From the NCBI RefSeq assembly GCF_014841565.1, contig NZ_JACYUD010000004.1, positions 124,001 through 188,000 on the forward strand: 64,000 bases of DNA, given 5' to 3'. This document shows positions 35,815 through 46,171 of the stretch, piece by piece. Position numbers and translations under genes: made by a program. The notes beneath the pieces were generated by a model. That model did no database searches and was not told where the DNA came from. It worked only from the letters and a program-made list of their open reading frames with translations. The stretch's first letter is position 1. Each line of letters begins with the position of its first letter. This DNA comes from Rhizobium sp. CFBP 8762 (GTDB taxonomy: Bacteria; Pseudomonadota; Alphaproteobacteria; Rhizobiales; Rhizobiaceae).

Positions 35815-36420
35815 ATGTTCAATCCTCCCACCATCCGTAAAGTGTTCGAAGGTGTGGCCAACCGCCACGAAATGTACGCCCTGTTCAATCGCCATAGCCA
35901 GTCGCCGTTCGACGATGACCGGACAAATGGCACGCGATATGTCGGCGAGTGGTTCGAGATATCCGAAGCCGACCACGACCACATGTTCGAAATTTTGCCA
36001 CCGCTCTTCTATCGAGGTGACATGTTCGCGATGCGGGAGTTTCTGGCCGCCAGCGTCACTAGCGTATTCTTCGCGCTGACGATTGACGATCGGTCTCGCT
36101 GGTTCCACGGCTATTGCGACCTGAGCGATAGTCAGTCGCCAGACCGGCTGCGCGGCGAGATCATCGCCTGGGAATCCCGCCCAGTGCGCGCCATGAACCG
36201 ACAGGAAAAGCTCGATCATATCTGGAGCGCGACCGGTCCCGATTTCCGCGGCTATGCCGACGCTCGCTTTCCAGCCGATCTGCGCAATCGCCAGATCGTG
36301 CTCGTTTATCCCTCAGCTCAAGGCAAGGTCTGGAAGCTGCTCGACGATCTGACCGACGAGGAGATCGCCGCCAAGCTGCCGGTGCAGTTCCGCCTCCTGC
36401 CGGAAACCATCGCTGCCTGA
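35815..36420 (+). CDS. DUF1419-family protein
   Basis: 201 residues: FEGVANRHEMYALFNRHSQ, GTRYVGEWFEISEADHDHMFEILPPLFYRGDMFAMREF, and KLPVQFRLLPETIAA. This matches DUF1419, a family known mainly from plasmids and symbiotic islands of Hyphomicrobiales. There is an AAAGGAG about nine bases before the ATG. It ends 28 bases before the left end of the IS21 element, so the insertion did not break it. Function unknown. Confidence 0.75.
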   Translation: MFNPPTIRKVFEGVANRHEMYALFNRHSQSPFDDDRTNGTRYVGEWFEISEADHDHMFEILPPLFYRGDMFAMREFLAASVTSVFFALTIDDRSRWFHGYCDLSDSQSPDRLRGEIIAWESRPVRAMNRQEKLDHIWSATGPDFRGYADARFPADLRNRQIVLVYPSAQGKVWKLLDDLTDEEIAAKLPVQFRLLPETIAA

Positions 36421-36559
36421 CGGCATCCGTCACTTCCCAATCTCACCTGTTGGTTTCCACGCAGAACTGAGCCGGTTAGACGCATAATTTCCATTAAGAA
36501 TTGAGCCATGTGAACCTTCCCCTAACGCGGTGAGCGACGGGGGCAACGGAGTGATCCAC

Positions 36560-38070
36560 ATGGGACTTTTAAACATCATCCGTCGGATAAAGCTGCGCGA
36601 GAAGCAGTCGATCCGCGAGATCAGTCGGCATACCGGTTTGTCGCGTAACACGATCGCGAAGTATTTGAACGCTGGTACGATCGAACCGACGTTCACGGTA
36701 CCGGAGCGGCCGGGCAAGCTTGATCCTTTTGCCGACAAACTGGCGGCCTGGTTGAAGACCGAGGCCGGAAGGTCGCGCAAGCAGCGCCGAACGCTGAAGC
36801 AGCTTCATGCCGATCTGGTGGTTCTCGGCTTTACCGGCTCCTATGGTCGGGTCGCCGCCTTTGCCCGTGAGTGGCGGGTTGAGCAGCAGACGACTGGCCG
36901 CGGGATATTCGTTCCGCTGTCTTTCCGCGCAGGCGAAGCATTCCAATTCGATTGGAGTGAAGATTATGCCGTGATCGGCGGCGAGCGCACCAAGCTTCAG
37001 GTCGCACACATCAAGCTATCGCACAGTCGGGCGTTTCTGGTCAGAGCCTACCTGCTGCAGACGCACGAGATGCTGTTCGATGCCCACTGGCACGGCTTCC
37101 GTGTGTTCGGCGGCGTACCTGGTCGTGGCATTTACGATAACATGAAGACAGCAGTCGATCGCGTCGGTCGCGGCAAGGAGCGGCAGGTCAATGTCCGCTT
37201 CCAGGCGATGACGAACCACTATGTTTTTGCGCCCGAGTTCTGCAATCCAGCGGCAGGATGGGAGAAGGGTCAGGTCGAGAAAAACGTTCAGGATGCCCGA
37301 CCACGGCTGTGGCAACAGATGCCGGACTTCCCGGATTTGGCAACGTTAAATATCTGGTTGGAACAGCATTGCCAGGACCTGTGGCGGGAGACGGCACATG
37401 GCACCTTGTCCGGCACAATCGCAGATGTTTGGGCTGATGAGCGGGCAGCATTGATGGCGCTCCCCGCCATGTTTGACGGCTTCGTCGAGCAGAGCAAGCG
37501 CGTCTCGACGACATGCCTGATCACCTTCGAGCGTAATCGTTACAGCGTGCCAGCATCATTTGCGAACCGGCCCGTCAGCCTGCGGATCTATCCTGACCGA
37601 CTGGCCATTGCGGCCGAGGGCAATATCCTATGCGAACATGTTCGGATCATCGAGCGGAGCCGCCGCGGACGATTTATGACTGGCGGCATTACCTTGCCGT
37701 CATCCAGCGCAAACCCGGAGCCCTGCGCAATGGCGCACCTTTCCTGGAATTGCCGCTGGCCTTTCGACGACTGCAGGACCAGATGCTGCGCCGCCCTGGC
37801 GGTGATCGCGAGATGGCCTATATCCTCGCTCTCGTCCTCCATCACGACGAACAGGTCGTCGTTAGAGCTGTAAAACTGGCTCTGGATCAAGGCGTAGCAA
37901 CCAAAACGCATGTGCTGAATCTGTTGCATATGCTGATTGATGGCAAGACGACAGACGGTCCCGACATCGATACGCCACAGGCACTGACCTTGCTGCGGGA
38001 GCCCAAGGCCAATGTCGAACGTTACGATGGCCTGCGTGTCCGGATCGTGGGAGGTCGCAATGCGTCATGA
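36560..38070 (+). pseudogene. IstA transposase, frameshifted
   Basis: From ATG 36560 (GGAG eight bases upstream): the helix-turn-helix QSIREISRHTGLSRNTIAKYL and the DDE core, FQFDWSEDYAVIGG (first Asp) and GRGIYDNMKTAVDRV (second Asp), with the Glu in WEKGQVEKNVQ. The frame leaves the family near 37,665 after VRIIERS; the +1 frame from there gives RTIYDWRHYLAVIQRKPGALRNGAPF and continues to the stop at 38070. One base was lost. IstA without its C-terminal part is probably inactive. Confidence 0.85.
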
Positions 38071-38854
38071 TCCCGCCAGCGCCGCCGTCGTCATCATGCT
38101 GCGTAGCCTGAAGATGTATGGCATGTCTCAAGCCGTCACGGACCTGATCGAGCAAGGTGCTCCGGCTTTTGACGCGGCCGTGCCGATCCTGTCCCAGTTG
38201 CTGAAAGCCGAGATGGCCGAGCGTGAGGTCCGGTCCATCGCCTATCACATGAAGGCTGCCCGCTTCCCGGCCTACAAGGACATCTCCGGATACGACTTCG
38301 CCGCCAGCGAAATCAACGAAGCGACGGTGCGCCAATTGCACAGATGCAAGTTCATCGACGGGGCGCAGAATATAGTGCTTGTCGGCGGACCGGGCACAGG
38401 AAAAACACATGTCGCGACCGCCCTCGGTGTCCAGGCGATCGAGCATCATCGCCGCAAGGTCCGCTTCTTCTCGACCATCGAACTGGTCAACGCGCTCGAG
38501 CAGGAGAAGGCTAGAGGCAAGGCAGGCCAGATCGCTGAGACGCTGGTTCGCCTCGATCTGCTGATCCTCGATGAGCTCGGATACCTTCCATTCAGTGCCT
38601 CAGGCGGAGCGCTGCTCTTCCACCTGCTGAGCAAGCTTTATGAGCGCACCAGCGTCATCATCACCACCAACCTCAGCTTCAGCGAATGGGCAACCGTCTT
38701 CGGCGACGCCAAGATGACGACGGCTCTTCTCGACCGTCTCACCCACCGTTGCCACACCCTTGAAACCGGGAACGACAGCTTCCGCTTCAAAGCCAGCTCG
38801 GCCGCAGCAGCGCAAAAGAGAGGAGAAAAAGCCAGTCACTTGACCCGAGCTTGA
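38060..38854 (+). CDS. IstB ATPase (transposition helper)
   Basis: 264 residues from ATG 38060 (GGGAGG upstream), overlapping the end of istA as in IS21. Walker A is [11 protein letters not shown], Walker [13 protein letters not shown], with sensor [10 protein letters not shown]. IstB is an AAA+ DnaA/DnaC-like protein that selects targets and activates IstA. The frame is intact. Confidence 0.93.
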   Translation: MRHDPASAAVVIMLRSLKMYGMSQAVTDLIEQGAPAFDAAVPILSQLLKAEMAEREVRSIAYHMKAARFPAYKDISGYDFAASEINEATVRQLHRCKFIDGAQNIVLVGGPGTGKTHVATALGVQAIEHHRRKVRFFSTIELVNALEQEKARGKAGQIAETLVRLDLLILDELGYLPFSASGGALLFHLLSKLYERTSVIITTNLSFSEWATVFGDAKMTTALLDRLTHRCHTLETGNDSFRFKASSAAAAQKRGEKASHLTRA

Positions 38855-38926
38855 TCAAAAAACCATACTTAGAGGTGGCTCACTTCTCGGTGGAAAAACC
38901 GGCTCAGTTCCGCGTGAAAACCAACA

Positions 38927-39318
38927 TGATCGCAGCGCGGGAAACGGTAATGCAGATCGTACCTGTGAATGATCGTCTTGTCGTCGAAGCGCGCGTTCAG
39001 TCGGCCGATATCGACCAGTTGCATGTTGGCCAACAAGCTGTACTTCGCTTCTCGGCCTTCAATCAGTGTACAACGCCGGAAATCGTAGGGCAGATCAAGA
39101 CCGTTGGTGCTGACCTCGTGCATAACGCGCAAACGGGCGAAAGCTGGTATACGGCGAGCATCCAAATAGAACCCGACGAGATGTCAAAGCTCGGAAATCT
39201 TACTCTGCTTGCAGGCATGCTAGTTGAGGCCTTCATCAAGACCAGCGAGAGAACAGCGTTGTCTTATTTGATCAAGCCGCTCGCTGATCAGATCAACAAG
39301 GCGATGAGAGAAGACTGA
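38927..39318 (+). pseudogene. HlyD/PrsE-type membrane fusion protein, C-terminal fragment
   Basis: After the IS end the frame reads ETVMQIVPVNDRLVVEARVQ, DIDQLHVGQQAVLRFSAFN, EIVGQIKTVGADLV, GESWYTASIQI and LLAGMLVEAFIKTSERT, ending in INKAMRED. This is the C-terminal third of a type I secretion membrane fusion protein (PrsE-like). The N-terminal anchor and most of the periplasmic part were removed at the IS21 end. It is non-functional alone. Confidence 0.82.
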
Positions 39319-39388
39319 AACTAAGAAAGTGTCTGCTAAAAGGTTCCCGACAGCGGTTTACCTAGAAAATCGGAACAAGATGAGCGAG

Positions 39389-39525
39389 TTAGCAAAAGCA
39401 GTATTCAGTCCACAAAACCGTTCGTTTATCGAGAAGAACAGACGCCAGTAAATGAGCGTCGGTGTACCCAATGCCCATGCTAAAAACCCCCTGCTGTTCG
39501 ATCATCGCCATGACTTCCCCTGCAA
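39389..39525 (-). pseudogene. PIN-domain (VapC-like) toxin, C-terminal fragment
   Basis: Minus-strand frame PFAGEVMAMIEQQGVFSMGIGYTDAHLLASVLL ends at TAA 39389. GIGxxDAHLLAS is the third acidic block of a PIN-domain VapC. The N-terminal part, with the first catalytic Asp, is missing where the IS630 fragment begins. A relic of another toxin-antitoxin pair. Confidence 0.6.
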
Positions 39526-39955
39526 ATGGGCTTTCCTTACGTCCACCGCAAGACCACGGCACTGGTCGCGGGCCTGCGCAGTACCGGAATGGTCGCGGCG
39601 CTTGTGATCGACGGGCAATCACCGGAGACTGATTCGAAGCCTATGTCGATCAGGTACTTGTGCCCACGCTCAAGCCTGGCGATGTCGTCATTCTTAACAA
39701 TCTCCCCAGCCATAAGCGACCGGCCGCTCGCGCAAGGATCTAGGCCGCCGGAGCACGCATGCTTTTCCTGCCGCCTTTTACAGCCCAGACTTCAACCCGA
39801 TTGAGAGGGCATTCTCCAAGCTGAAAGCACTCTTGCGGAAAGCAGCAGAGCGCACGGTGATAGCATTCTGGGACAGAATCGGAAAACTGATCGAGCTCAT
39901 CAACCCTCAATAATCACAAAACTTCTTCAATTCCTGCGGATATGATCCAACTTGA
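39522..39955 (+). pseudogene. IS630-family transposase, 3' remnant
   Basis: Pieces of an IS630-type DDE transposase in several frames: PYVHRKTTALVAGLRSTGM, then (shifted) FEAYVDQVLVPTLKPGDVVILNNLPSHK, then ARMLFLPPF, SPDFNPIERAFSKLKALLRKAAERT and WDRIGKLIELI. The N-terminal half is missing and at least three frameshifts or stops occur. Non-functional. Confidence 0.8.
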
Positions 39956-40023
39956 ATGGGAAACACTCTAATTCAAAATGCATCCCCACAAACCCTAATC
40001 GCCATATTAAATATTTAAAAGAG

Positions 40024-43005
40024 TCACAACGATTTATGGTTAGAAACAGACAACCATTCATACGAAAGTTGGCGGATTTTACTTTCAGCTTCGTCTATCA
40101 TTTTCGAATAGTGATCATTTTGAATCCCCCAAAGGGTCGACATCATTTCTTCTCGGTGTCCCACCAGGAAAGGAAGTGTGACAACGGTCTTAAGTTCTAC
40201 CTGATTTTCAAGGTAGCGGTCTATAGCGTTAGAATCTACATCGTTATTAGTGGGATCCCACTGAACCATTAGATCGATGGCACGACGATTGTAAATATTG
40301 AAAACCATGCTGGTCATACGGTCTAATTTAACAAAAGTAAGTCCATCCACCTCCTGCACGTCCAATATGCGCGTATCATTGTGAACTGAGGCAATCATAC
40401 CGGAAAAAATATCCCACCCATTAGTAGATTCTAAATAGACTCGTATCTTACGCAACCGTTCAAGATGGTCCTCGCGAAAAACCGCATCGTCTTCGAACAC
40501 CGTCAGTTCAGTCAGTCCATTGCGTTGAGCATGTCGCGCTAGCGCACTGTAGCTCGAGCCGCATCCGATCCAGCCCTTCACGTTCCGGATACCATCGAAG
40601 ACGCACGACAAAGGCGGCTTTGTTTCCTGGAAGAGGCGCCGCCGCTTTATTGTTTCTGGCAAAGAGAGAGCTATTTGCGGATAGGTGTTAGGCAAGTAAA
40701 TTTCATCATTAAGGATCGTGTCCGGCGGCAAAACGCCCAGAGACGTTAGAAAACGGTCGAACATGAAAGTGAAACGATGGGCGCTTTTCGCTGTTGCTTG
40801 AACGACCTCCGGTTCTAGGGCGGATGCCGCTTGTAACGTGGATTCGGCAACACGTAGCATTTCTTCGATGGACCCCTCCTCGAAAAAGTGAACCGCTCCA
40901 GCAAGCTCGGGATAGTCTTCTTGGTCTTGAGCTGACTCGGACACGACTGGAACGCCTTGGGACAGGCACTCTTGAATACGTGGCATCTCAAGAAGCGCAT
41001 TTTCGTAATAATGAATATTGATAACGACACGAGCTTTGCGGATTAGCGCATGCATCTCCTCGCCAAATGCGTTGTTGCAAAGCTTAACTTGGAATTGCGC
41101 CTGTAGCGCGTCGATCATCTTCGCCCGCCGTGGTGAACTATAATAATCACCGTAAAATAAGAAATCATACTCCTTTTGCGCGGAGGGCAGCGTGTCCTTT
41201 ATCTCCAGGGACGTTCCAATAGGTAAGTAGAAGACATGTGGATAGGCGATTCCCTTGCCAGTCAAAAAGTCAATATTAACAAGGGAATACTCTAAAACCG
41301 CCAGAGAATTCTCGAGCATCGACAAATAGCCGGGCGTAAACCAGCGGGATGAGACAGATTGTTCTAGCTGGAAAATAACGCGTTTTTCGCCAGGCGGTAA
41401 ACGTTCGAACATCTGAGCACATAGAACAATGTAAAGATCATTGTTGAAGGAACTGGGGGCTTCGGTCATCACGACTGTATTTATGCCGTGAAGTGCCAGC
41501 CGTTCAACCATGCACTGTGCAATAAAAAGTGTGTGAGGCGTTGTAAGAATTCCCCAAATCCGTCCCTCTGCGCTTGATAGGTTTTGCTGAATGACTTCAA
41601 GCTGGGTTTCGCGCCTATAGTGACGCAACCTGCCAACAAAACCGCTAAGATCGCGACGGCGCAGATAGTTAAGGGCATTTTTAGACCTTAGCCCAAGTAT
41701 GCTGCGTGAGATTGGTTGTACCAAATTGCTCAGCCCGAACAGCGATTCTAAGCGGCGACGTGACGCTCGAAGAGGTGCTGTCAATGTCCAGGATTTCGAT
41801 GCAAAAATAGTCTGTGTCATAGTTGTAAGTTCATCGAATCGTCGCTTCTCGTTGTCGTAAGCGTCTTTCAGTCGCTCTAATTCGTGATTGTCAGCATCAC
41901 GTTCCTGTAAAAGATCTTTAAATTTTTGCTTCAAAGAAAAAAGGTGTGCGAGCTGCTCGTTCAGATCATTGCTCTGCGTCGCCAAACGGGCATTCGCATC
42001 GCCTAATTCCTTGCTTTGCTCCAATAAGCGGGCATACTTTTCGGTCAACTCCTTGCTATGCCTTGTCAAACCGGCATTCTCTTCGATTAATTTTTTGCTC
42101 TGCGCTGCCAAACGGTCATTCTTTTCAGCCAGTACCTTGTTCTGCTCGGCCAAAAGAATTCTTTCAGTAGAAAGCCGCGCGTTTTCACCAAACAACTGTT
42201 CCGCTTCTTGACGTAACCCATCAAGCTCCCGATCGCGTTCTGCCATTACGCGTTCCCAAGACTGGATAACCTCAGTGTCATTAATGGGTTGTTCAAAAAC
42301 ACCGCCCTCAATTGTCACTAGTGGTGCATCAGATGCCAAAGCCAGATGGTAATACGGTTCTACAACACCGGGTGACGAGATGATATTACCGTCGCGCAAC
42401 AAATAGCTGCACAGTTTGGCCGATCCCGAAGCTGGAAGAAGGAAAGAGCCGAAAGCAATCCGCTGAGAAAAAAAATGTATCTGTCGAAAATGCCGCTGCA
42501 GTAGATTATGGAACTCTTCCTCGTAGAGTTCACGTACATGGAACGGATTGCGGAAATCACGTAGATCGGAGTAGTTTTTCTTGTCTGGGCTGGATATAAA
42601 TAGTGTACCATCAGGACGCAGCACGCGTTTAAACTCGGACATTGACTCTTCGTGCTGGTCATGATGTTCAAGCGTCTCAAAACTTACAATGACATCGACG
42701 CTGTGGTCGGGCAACGGGATGCTAGCGCAGCTACCAACTATAAACTTTAAATTAGTGCGGGCATATTTGTCGCGAGCATGCTGAACCGCCTCTGGAGCTA
42801 TGTCCACACCGTAAACTTGCATAGCACAAGACGCCAAAAGGTCACTTCCATAGCCTTCCCCACTGGCAATGTCGAGAACAGTTTTCCCCACCACCAGAGG
42901 CAACGCACTGTAATAGCGATGGAGGTGCTCAATAACGATATTACCGGTTTCCTCCGGAACAAAACGTTCACCGGTGAATGCCATTTTTTTATTAGTATCC
43001 GACAT
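40024..43005 (-). CDS. Methyltransferase - coiled coil - glycosyltransferase protein of the O-polysaccharide operon
   Basis: 993 residues in three parts. An N-terminal class I SAM methyltransferase (about 1-220) has motif I VLDIASGEGYG (43-53). A long coiled coil (about 250-400) is rich in Leu, Glu and Asn with repeating KELxEKxARL units. The C-terminal half holds a GT4-like glycosyltransferase region (LFYGDYYSSPRRAKMIDAL, MPRIQECLSQGVPVVSESAQ) and a GT25-like end with LTVFEDDAVFREDHL. Such proteins cap or terminate chains of ABC-exported polysaccharide, with the coiled coil as a molecular ruler (as in WbdD). It starts four bases after wzt and is the last gene of the operon. Confidence 0.82.
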   Translation of the reverse strand: MSDTNKKMAFTGERFVPEETGNIVIEHLHRYYSALPLVVGKTVLDIASGEGYGSDLLASCAMQVYGVDIAPEAVQHARDKYARTNLKFIVGSCASIPLPDHSVDVIVSFETLEHHDQHEESMSEFKRVLRPDGTLFISSPDKKNYSDLRDFRNPFHVRELYEEEFHNLLQRHFRQIHFFSQRIAFGSFLLPASGSAKLCSYLLRDGNIISSPGVVEPYYHLALASDAPLVTIEGGVFEQPINDTEVIQSWERVMAERDRELDGLRQEAEQLFGENARLSTERILLAEQNKVLAEKNDRLAAQSKKLIEENAGLTRHSKELTEKYARLLEQSKELGDANARLATQSNDLNEQLAHLFSLKQKFKDLLQERDADNHELERLKDAYDNEKRRFDELTTMTQTIFASKSWTLTAPLRASRRRLESLFGLSNLVQPISRSILGLRSKNALNYLRRRDLSGFVGRLRHYRRETQLEVIQQNLSSAEGRIWGILTTPHTLFIAQCMVERLALHGINTVVMTEAPSSFNNDLYIVLCAQMFERLPPGEKRVIFQLEQSVSSRWFTPGYLSMLENSLAVLEYSLVNIDFLTGKGIAYPHVFYLPIGTSLEIKDTLPSAQKEYDFLFYGDYYSSPRRAKMIDALQAQFQVKLCNNAFGEEMHALIRKARVVINIHYYENALLEMPRIQECLSQGVPVVSESAQDQEDYPELAGAVHFFEEGSIEEMLRVAESTLQAASALEPEVVQATAKSAHRFTFMFDRFLTSLGVLPPDTILNDEIYLPNTYPQIALSLPETIKRRRLFQETKPPLSCVFDGIRNVKGWIGCGSSYSALARHAQRNGLTELTVFEDDAVFREDHLERLRKIRVYLESTNGWDIFSGMIASVHNDTRILDVQEVDGLTFVKLDRMTSMVFNIYNRRAIDLMVQWDPTNNDVDSNAIDRYLENQVELKTVVTLPFLVGHREEMMSTLWGIQNDHYSKMIDEAESKIRQLSYEWLSVSNHKSL

Positions 43006-43008
43006 AGC

Positions 43009-44367
43009 TCAGGCTTCCGCTTTCAAAGTAATGCTAGACATTGGGACACCGACTAGACCTGTAGCAACGAGTGAGGTTTCTGATCGTATTGCCAATGCCT
43101 CATGTATCCAATGATGTTGCACATGCGCCTCTTGTGTTCCGTCCGCAATAGCGGCGCCTATTGTGTAGTTACCAGCGGGGAGTATCGGCATGCGAAAGAC
43201 AAACTCCGCCACAAGAATTTTGCCTGCAGAACAGAATTTATGATCGTCAATAGTGCTTAGAAAAGTATTATCGCCAAACAAAGTCTGGCCTAGCCGATCC
43301 TTAAACATAAAGCCGATAATGGGCGAGGCAAGATTGGTGTGAGTTTTGACTGTAATCTTCACGGTCACCCTCTCGCCACCCACAACCCAACTCAGCGAAG
43401 AGCCCGCCATGTCGTGAATGGTAACACCAATGATCTCAGCTCGCCTCTCGCCAAAGCTGTCGCTATTCGGATCGAACTGGAAAATCTGAAGATCGTTTCG
43501 CAAGTTAGAGGCGTTGACGAAGGCGAGACGTCCGTCAACAAAATCTTCTTCCTGGACCGCAAAAGCTTCCGCAGAAGCTTCAACTGGAGTTTCTGAAGCG
43601 GAATTGCTCTCGCTGTAGTAAGCTTTCAAATACTGATTACACACATCCTTTGGGATTCCATCCATCAGCACAGTCCCTTTGTCCAGCCAGATAGCTCGAG
43701 AACATAGACCACGTACTGCCGCTGTGTCATGGCTGACAAAAACAATGCTACCTCGCTGGATGAAATCGTGCAGAAAGCGCATGCACTTTTGTGTAAAGAA
43801 AGCATCTCCAACTGCTAGGGCTTCATCAATGACAAGAAGATCCGCATCAATATGGGCAATAACTGCGAAGGCAAGGCGTACGAACATTCCGCTAGAATAA
43901 GTCTTGACCGGCTGATTAATGAAATCTCCGATATCGGCAAATGCGGCAATGCTATCGTAACGCTCTTCAATTTGTTTTTGGCTTAATCCAAGTAAAGTGG
44001 CATTGAGATAAACATTTTCGCGCCCGGTGAATTCAGGATTGAATCCGGAACCAAGTTCAAGCAGTGCACCTATACGACCCGCCGTTTTCACGGAACCTGT
44101 GGTAGGGTGTAGCGTTCCACAGATCATCTGAAGCAGCGTAGATTTACCACTACCATTACGCCCTATGATGCCAACGGTTTCACCTTTTTTAATCGTAAAG
44201 GAAACTTCTTTCAAAGCCCAGAATTCTCGAAAGTAGTTATGTGCGGTCATGCCAAGCCGCGACTTCAGCCGCGGAATCAGCATCTGTTTCAACCGGTTAC
44301 GAGGGTGATCATAGATTTGATAGCACTTTGCTAGAGATGTGACAGTAATCGCATCATCAAATAACAT
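43009..44367 (-). CDS. ABC polysaccharide exporter, ATP-binding subunit (Wzt)
   Basis: 452 residues from ATG 44367, which lies inside the end of wzm (11-base overlap). Walker A GRNGSGKS (69-76), signature YSSGM, Walker B LLVIDEAL. A C-terminal extension of about 160 residues (IHDMAGSSLSWVVGGERVTV ... PILPAGNYTIGAAIADG) is the beta-sandwich that in Wzt proteins reads the chain terminus of O-polysaccharide. That fits with the terminal-modifying enzyme encoded next. Inner membrane, cytoplasmic face. Confidence 0.93.
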   Translation of the reverse strand: MLFDDAITVTSLAKCYQIYDHPRNRLKQMLIPRLKSRLGMTAHNYFREFWALKEVSFTIKKGETVGIIGRNGSGKSTLLQMICGTLHPTTGSVKTAGRIGALLELGSGFNPEFTGRENVYLNATLLGLSQKQIEERYDSIAAFADIGDFINQPVKTYSSGMFVRLAFAVIAHIDADLLVIDEALAVGDAFFTQKCMRFLHDFIQRGSIVFVSHDTAAVRGLCSRAIWLDKGTVLMDGIPKDVCNQYLKAYYSESNSASETPVEASAEAFAVQEEDFVDGRLAFVNASNLRNDLQIFQFDPNSDSFGERRAEIIGVTIHDMAGSSLSWVVGGERVTVKITVKTHTNLASPIIGFMFKDRLGQTLFGDNTFLSTIDDHKFCSAGKILVAEFVFRMPILPAGNYTIGAAIADGTQEAHVQHHWIHEALAIRSETSLVATGLVGVPMSSITLKAEA

Positions 44368-45175
44368 CCGCAAAGCCTTTACGTGTTTTCTGAAACCAGA
44401 TGAATCCAAGCCAAGCAATCAACAACGCGCCAGCAAGTTCCACCGCATACAGGAACCAGTTAATAGCCTGTCCAAAAAACAGAACTTGACGCATTTGTTC
44501 TACCACCAGCGTTAGCGGATTGAGCGACACGAAGATCCTGTACTCCTCAGGCAATGCTGACAGTGGGTAGAAGATCGGCGACATGAACATCGTCACCGCA
44601 ACGAGGATCGTTACAAATTGTGCTACGTCGCGCACAAAGACGCCAACTGCTGAAACGAACCAAGAAAGCCCCATTACAAACAGCAAAAAGGGTAAAATAA
44701 CAATTGGAGCAAGCAACACAGTGAGTGAGGGAAGACCAAAAAATACAACGTAGGCGACCAACCAGACGGAAAAACTAATACCTGCGTTTACAGCTGAAAC
44801 AGTAAGATTTACCCAAGGAAGAACTTCCAGCGGGAACACCACTTTTTTGACGTAGTTGGCATTGTTGATAATCAGGTTCGGAGATTGGTTGAGACATTCC
44901 GCAAAAAAATTAAAAAGAATCAATCCGATAAACAAAACAAGTGCAAATTCCGTTTTAGAGTCAGATCCTGTTCCCCAGCGTGCCTTGAAAATTACGCTAA
45001 ACACAAAGGTATACACGATCAGCATCAAAACCGGTGTCATAAAGGCCCAAATGAAGCCAAATAGCGAACCGCGGTAGCGCGCCGAGAGATCACGCTTTGC
45101 CAGTGACAGCACCAGCCGCCAGTGATCCGACAAACTGCGCATGACATCCAACGGGTAGGCATGATAAGTGTTCAT
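44357..45175 (-). CDS. ABC polysaccharide exporter, permease subunit (Wzm)
   Basis: 272 residues with the ABC-2 pattern of six helices: SLFGFIWAFMTPVLMLIVYTF, FALVLFIGLILFNFF, LTVSAVNAGISFSVW, LPFLLFVMGLSWFVSAVGV, ILVAVTMFMSPIFYPL and YAVELAGALLIAWLG. Exports lipid-linked polysaccharide across the inner membrane with Wzt. Follows rmlA by about 115 bases and overlaps wzt. Confidence 0.93.
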   Translation of the reverse strand: MNTYHAYPLDVMRSLSDHWRLVLSLAKRDLSARYRGSLFGFIWAFMTPVLMLIVYTFVFSVIFKARWGTGSDSKTEFALVLFIGLILFNFFAECLNQSPNLIINNANYVKKVVFPLEVLPWVNLTVSAVNAGISFSVWLVAYVVFFGLPSLTVLLAPIVILPFLLFVMGLSWFVSAVGVFVRDVAQFVTILVAVTMFMSPIFYPLSALPEEYRIFVSLNPLTLVVEQMRQVLFFGQAINWFLYAVELAGALLIAWLGFIWFQKTRKGFADVI

Positions 45176-45290
45176 TGATTACTCCTAAAGCACGTCACGC
45201 GGAAGCGAAATTGCTTTTACGTTCAGGGATGCTCACCTACAATAGATTAAAGCGGTAATCGGCTGTTTTCTCATTGGATTCGTCATTCCG

Positions 45291-46154
45291 CTACTTCAGT
45301 AAATGCCTTAAATACCGCCCATAGTCGCTTTTCCCAAAATAGCTGGCAATTCTTTCTAGTTGACCTGCATCAATAAAACCTAATCGATAAGCGATTTCCT
45401 CTGGGCACGAGATCTTAAACCCCTGCCTACGCTCTAGCGTCGCAACAAATTCTGACGCGTCTAGTAGGCTGTCAGGCGTTCCCGTATCAAGCCAGGCATA
45501 GCCACGCCCTAACTCTTGAACTGAAAGCTGACCGCGTTGCAAATAAACGCGGTTTACGTCGGTAATTTCGAGTTCCCCTCGCGCGGACGGCTTTAGGTTG
45601 GCTGCGATATCGACGACTTCTTTGTTATAGAAGTAAAGACCAGTCACGGCCCAGTTCGATTTGGGCTGCTCCGGCTTTTCTTCGATTGATATTGCCTTTT
45701 TTTCCTTGTCAAACTCCACTACGCCATACCGTTCCGGATCGCTGACGTGGTAAGCAAAAACAGTTGCGCCATCGTTTTGGGCGATTGCGGATTTGAAGAG
45801 ATCATTAACCCCATGTCCGTGGAAGATGTTGTCGCCAAGGATAAGGCAGGAGGGGCTATCCCCAACGAAGTCTGCACCGATAATGTAGGCTTGTGCCAAT
45901 CCGTCTGGACATGGCTGCTCAGCATAGGACAGGGAAATGCCCCATTTCAAGCCGTCGCCAAGCAAGGCCTGGAAGTTTGGTAGGTCCTTTGGTGTAGAGA
46001 TGATTAAAATGTCGCGGATGCCTGCTTGCATAAGAGTCGACAAGGGATAATAGATCATCGGTTTGTCATACACCGGCACCAGCTGCTTCGACGTCACCAG
46101 TGTCATAGGATGCAGGCGCGTCCCGCTCCCACCCGCAAGAATGATACCCTTCAT
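45291..46154 (-). CDS. rmlA: Glucose-1-phosphate thymidylyltransferase
   Basis: 287 residues with the nucleotidyltransferase start [17 protein letters not shown], then [20 protein letters not shown] and a conserved ILGDNIFHG. Makes dTDP-glucose from glucose-1-phosphate and dTTP, the first step to dTDP-L-rhamnose. Intact, with normal length. Last of the four rml genes, 17 bases after rmlD. Confidence 0.97.
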   Translation of the reverse strand: MKGIILAGGSGTRLHPMTLVTSKQLVPVYDKPMIYYPLSTLMQAGIRDILIISTPKDLPNFQALLGDGLKWGISLSYAEQPCPDGLAQAYIIGADFVGDSPSCLILGDNIFHGHGVNDLFKSAIAQNDGATVFAYHVSDPERYGVVEFDKEKKAISIEEKPEQPKSNWAVTGLYFYNKEVVDIAANLKPSARGELEITDVNRVYLQRGQLSVQELGRGYAWLDTGTPDSLLDASEFVATLERRQGFKISCPEEIAYRLGFIDAGQLERIASYFGKSDYGRYLRHLLK

Positions 46155-46171
46155 TTTTCGTCCTCAAAGAT

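Larger units (their letters stand above)
36448..38926 (+). mobile_element. IS21-family insertion sequence
   Basis: The two ends match as inverted repeats for about 30 bases with two differences. They begin TGTTGGTTT (36448 inward) and, on the other strand, from 38926 inward. Inner copies of a GAAxTGAGCC motif follow at both ends, as in IS21 elements. It carries istA and istB. The bases flanking the two ends (ATCTCACC and TGATCGCA) do not form a target duplication, so at least one side was rearranged after insertion. Confidence 0.88.

Noticed and set aside
41888..42211. Ser/Cys-rich repetitive plus-strand frame
   Set aside because: Antisense to the coiled coil of the 993-aa protein; the apparent repeats mirror the KELxEKxARL units.
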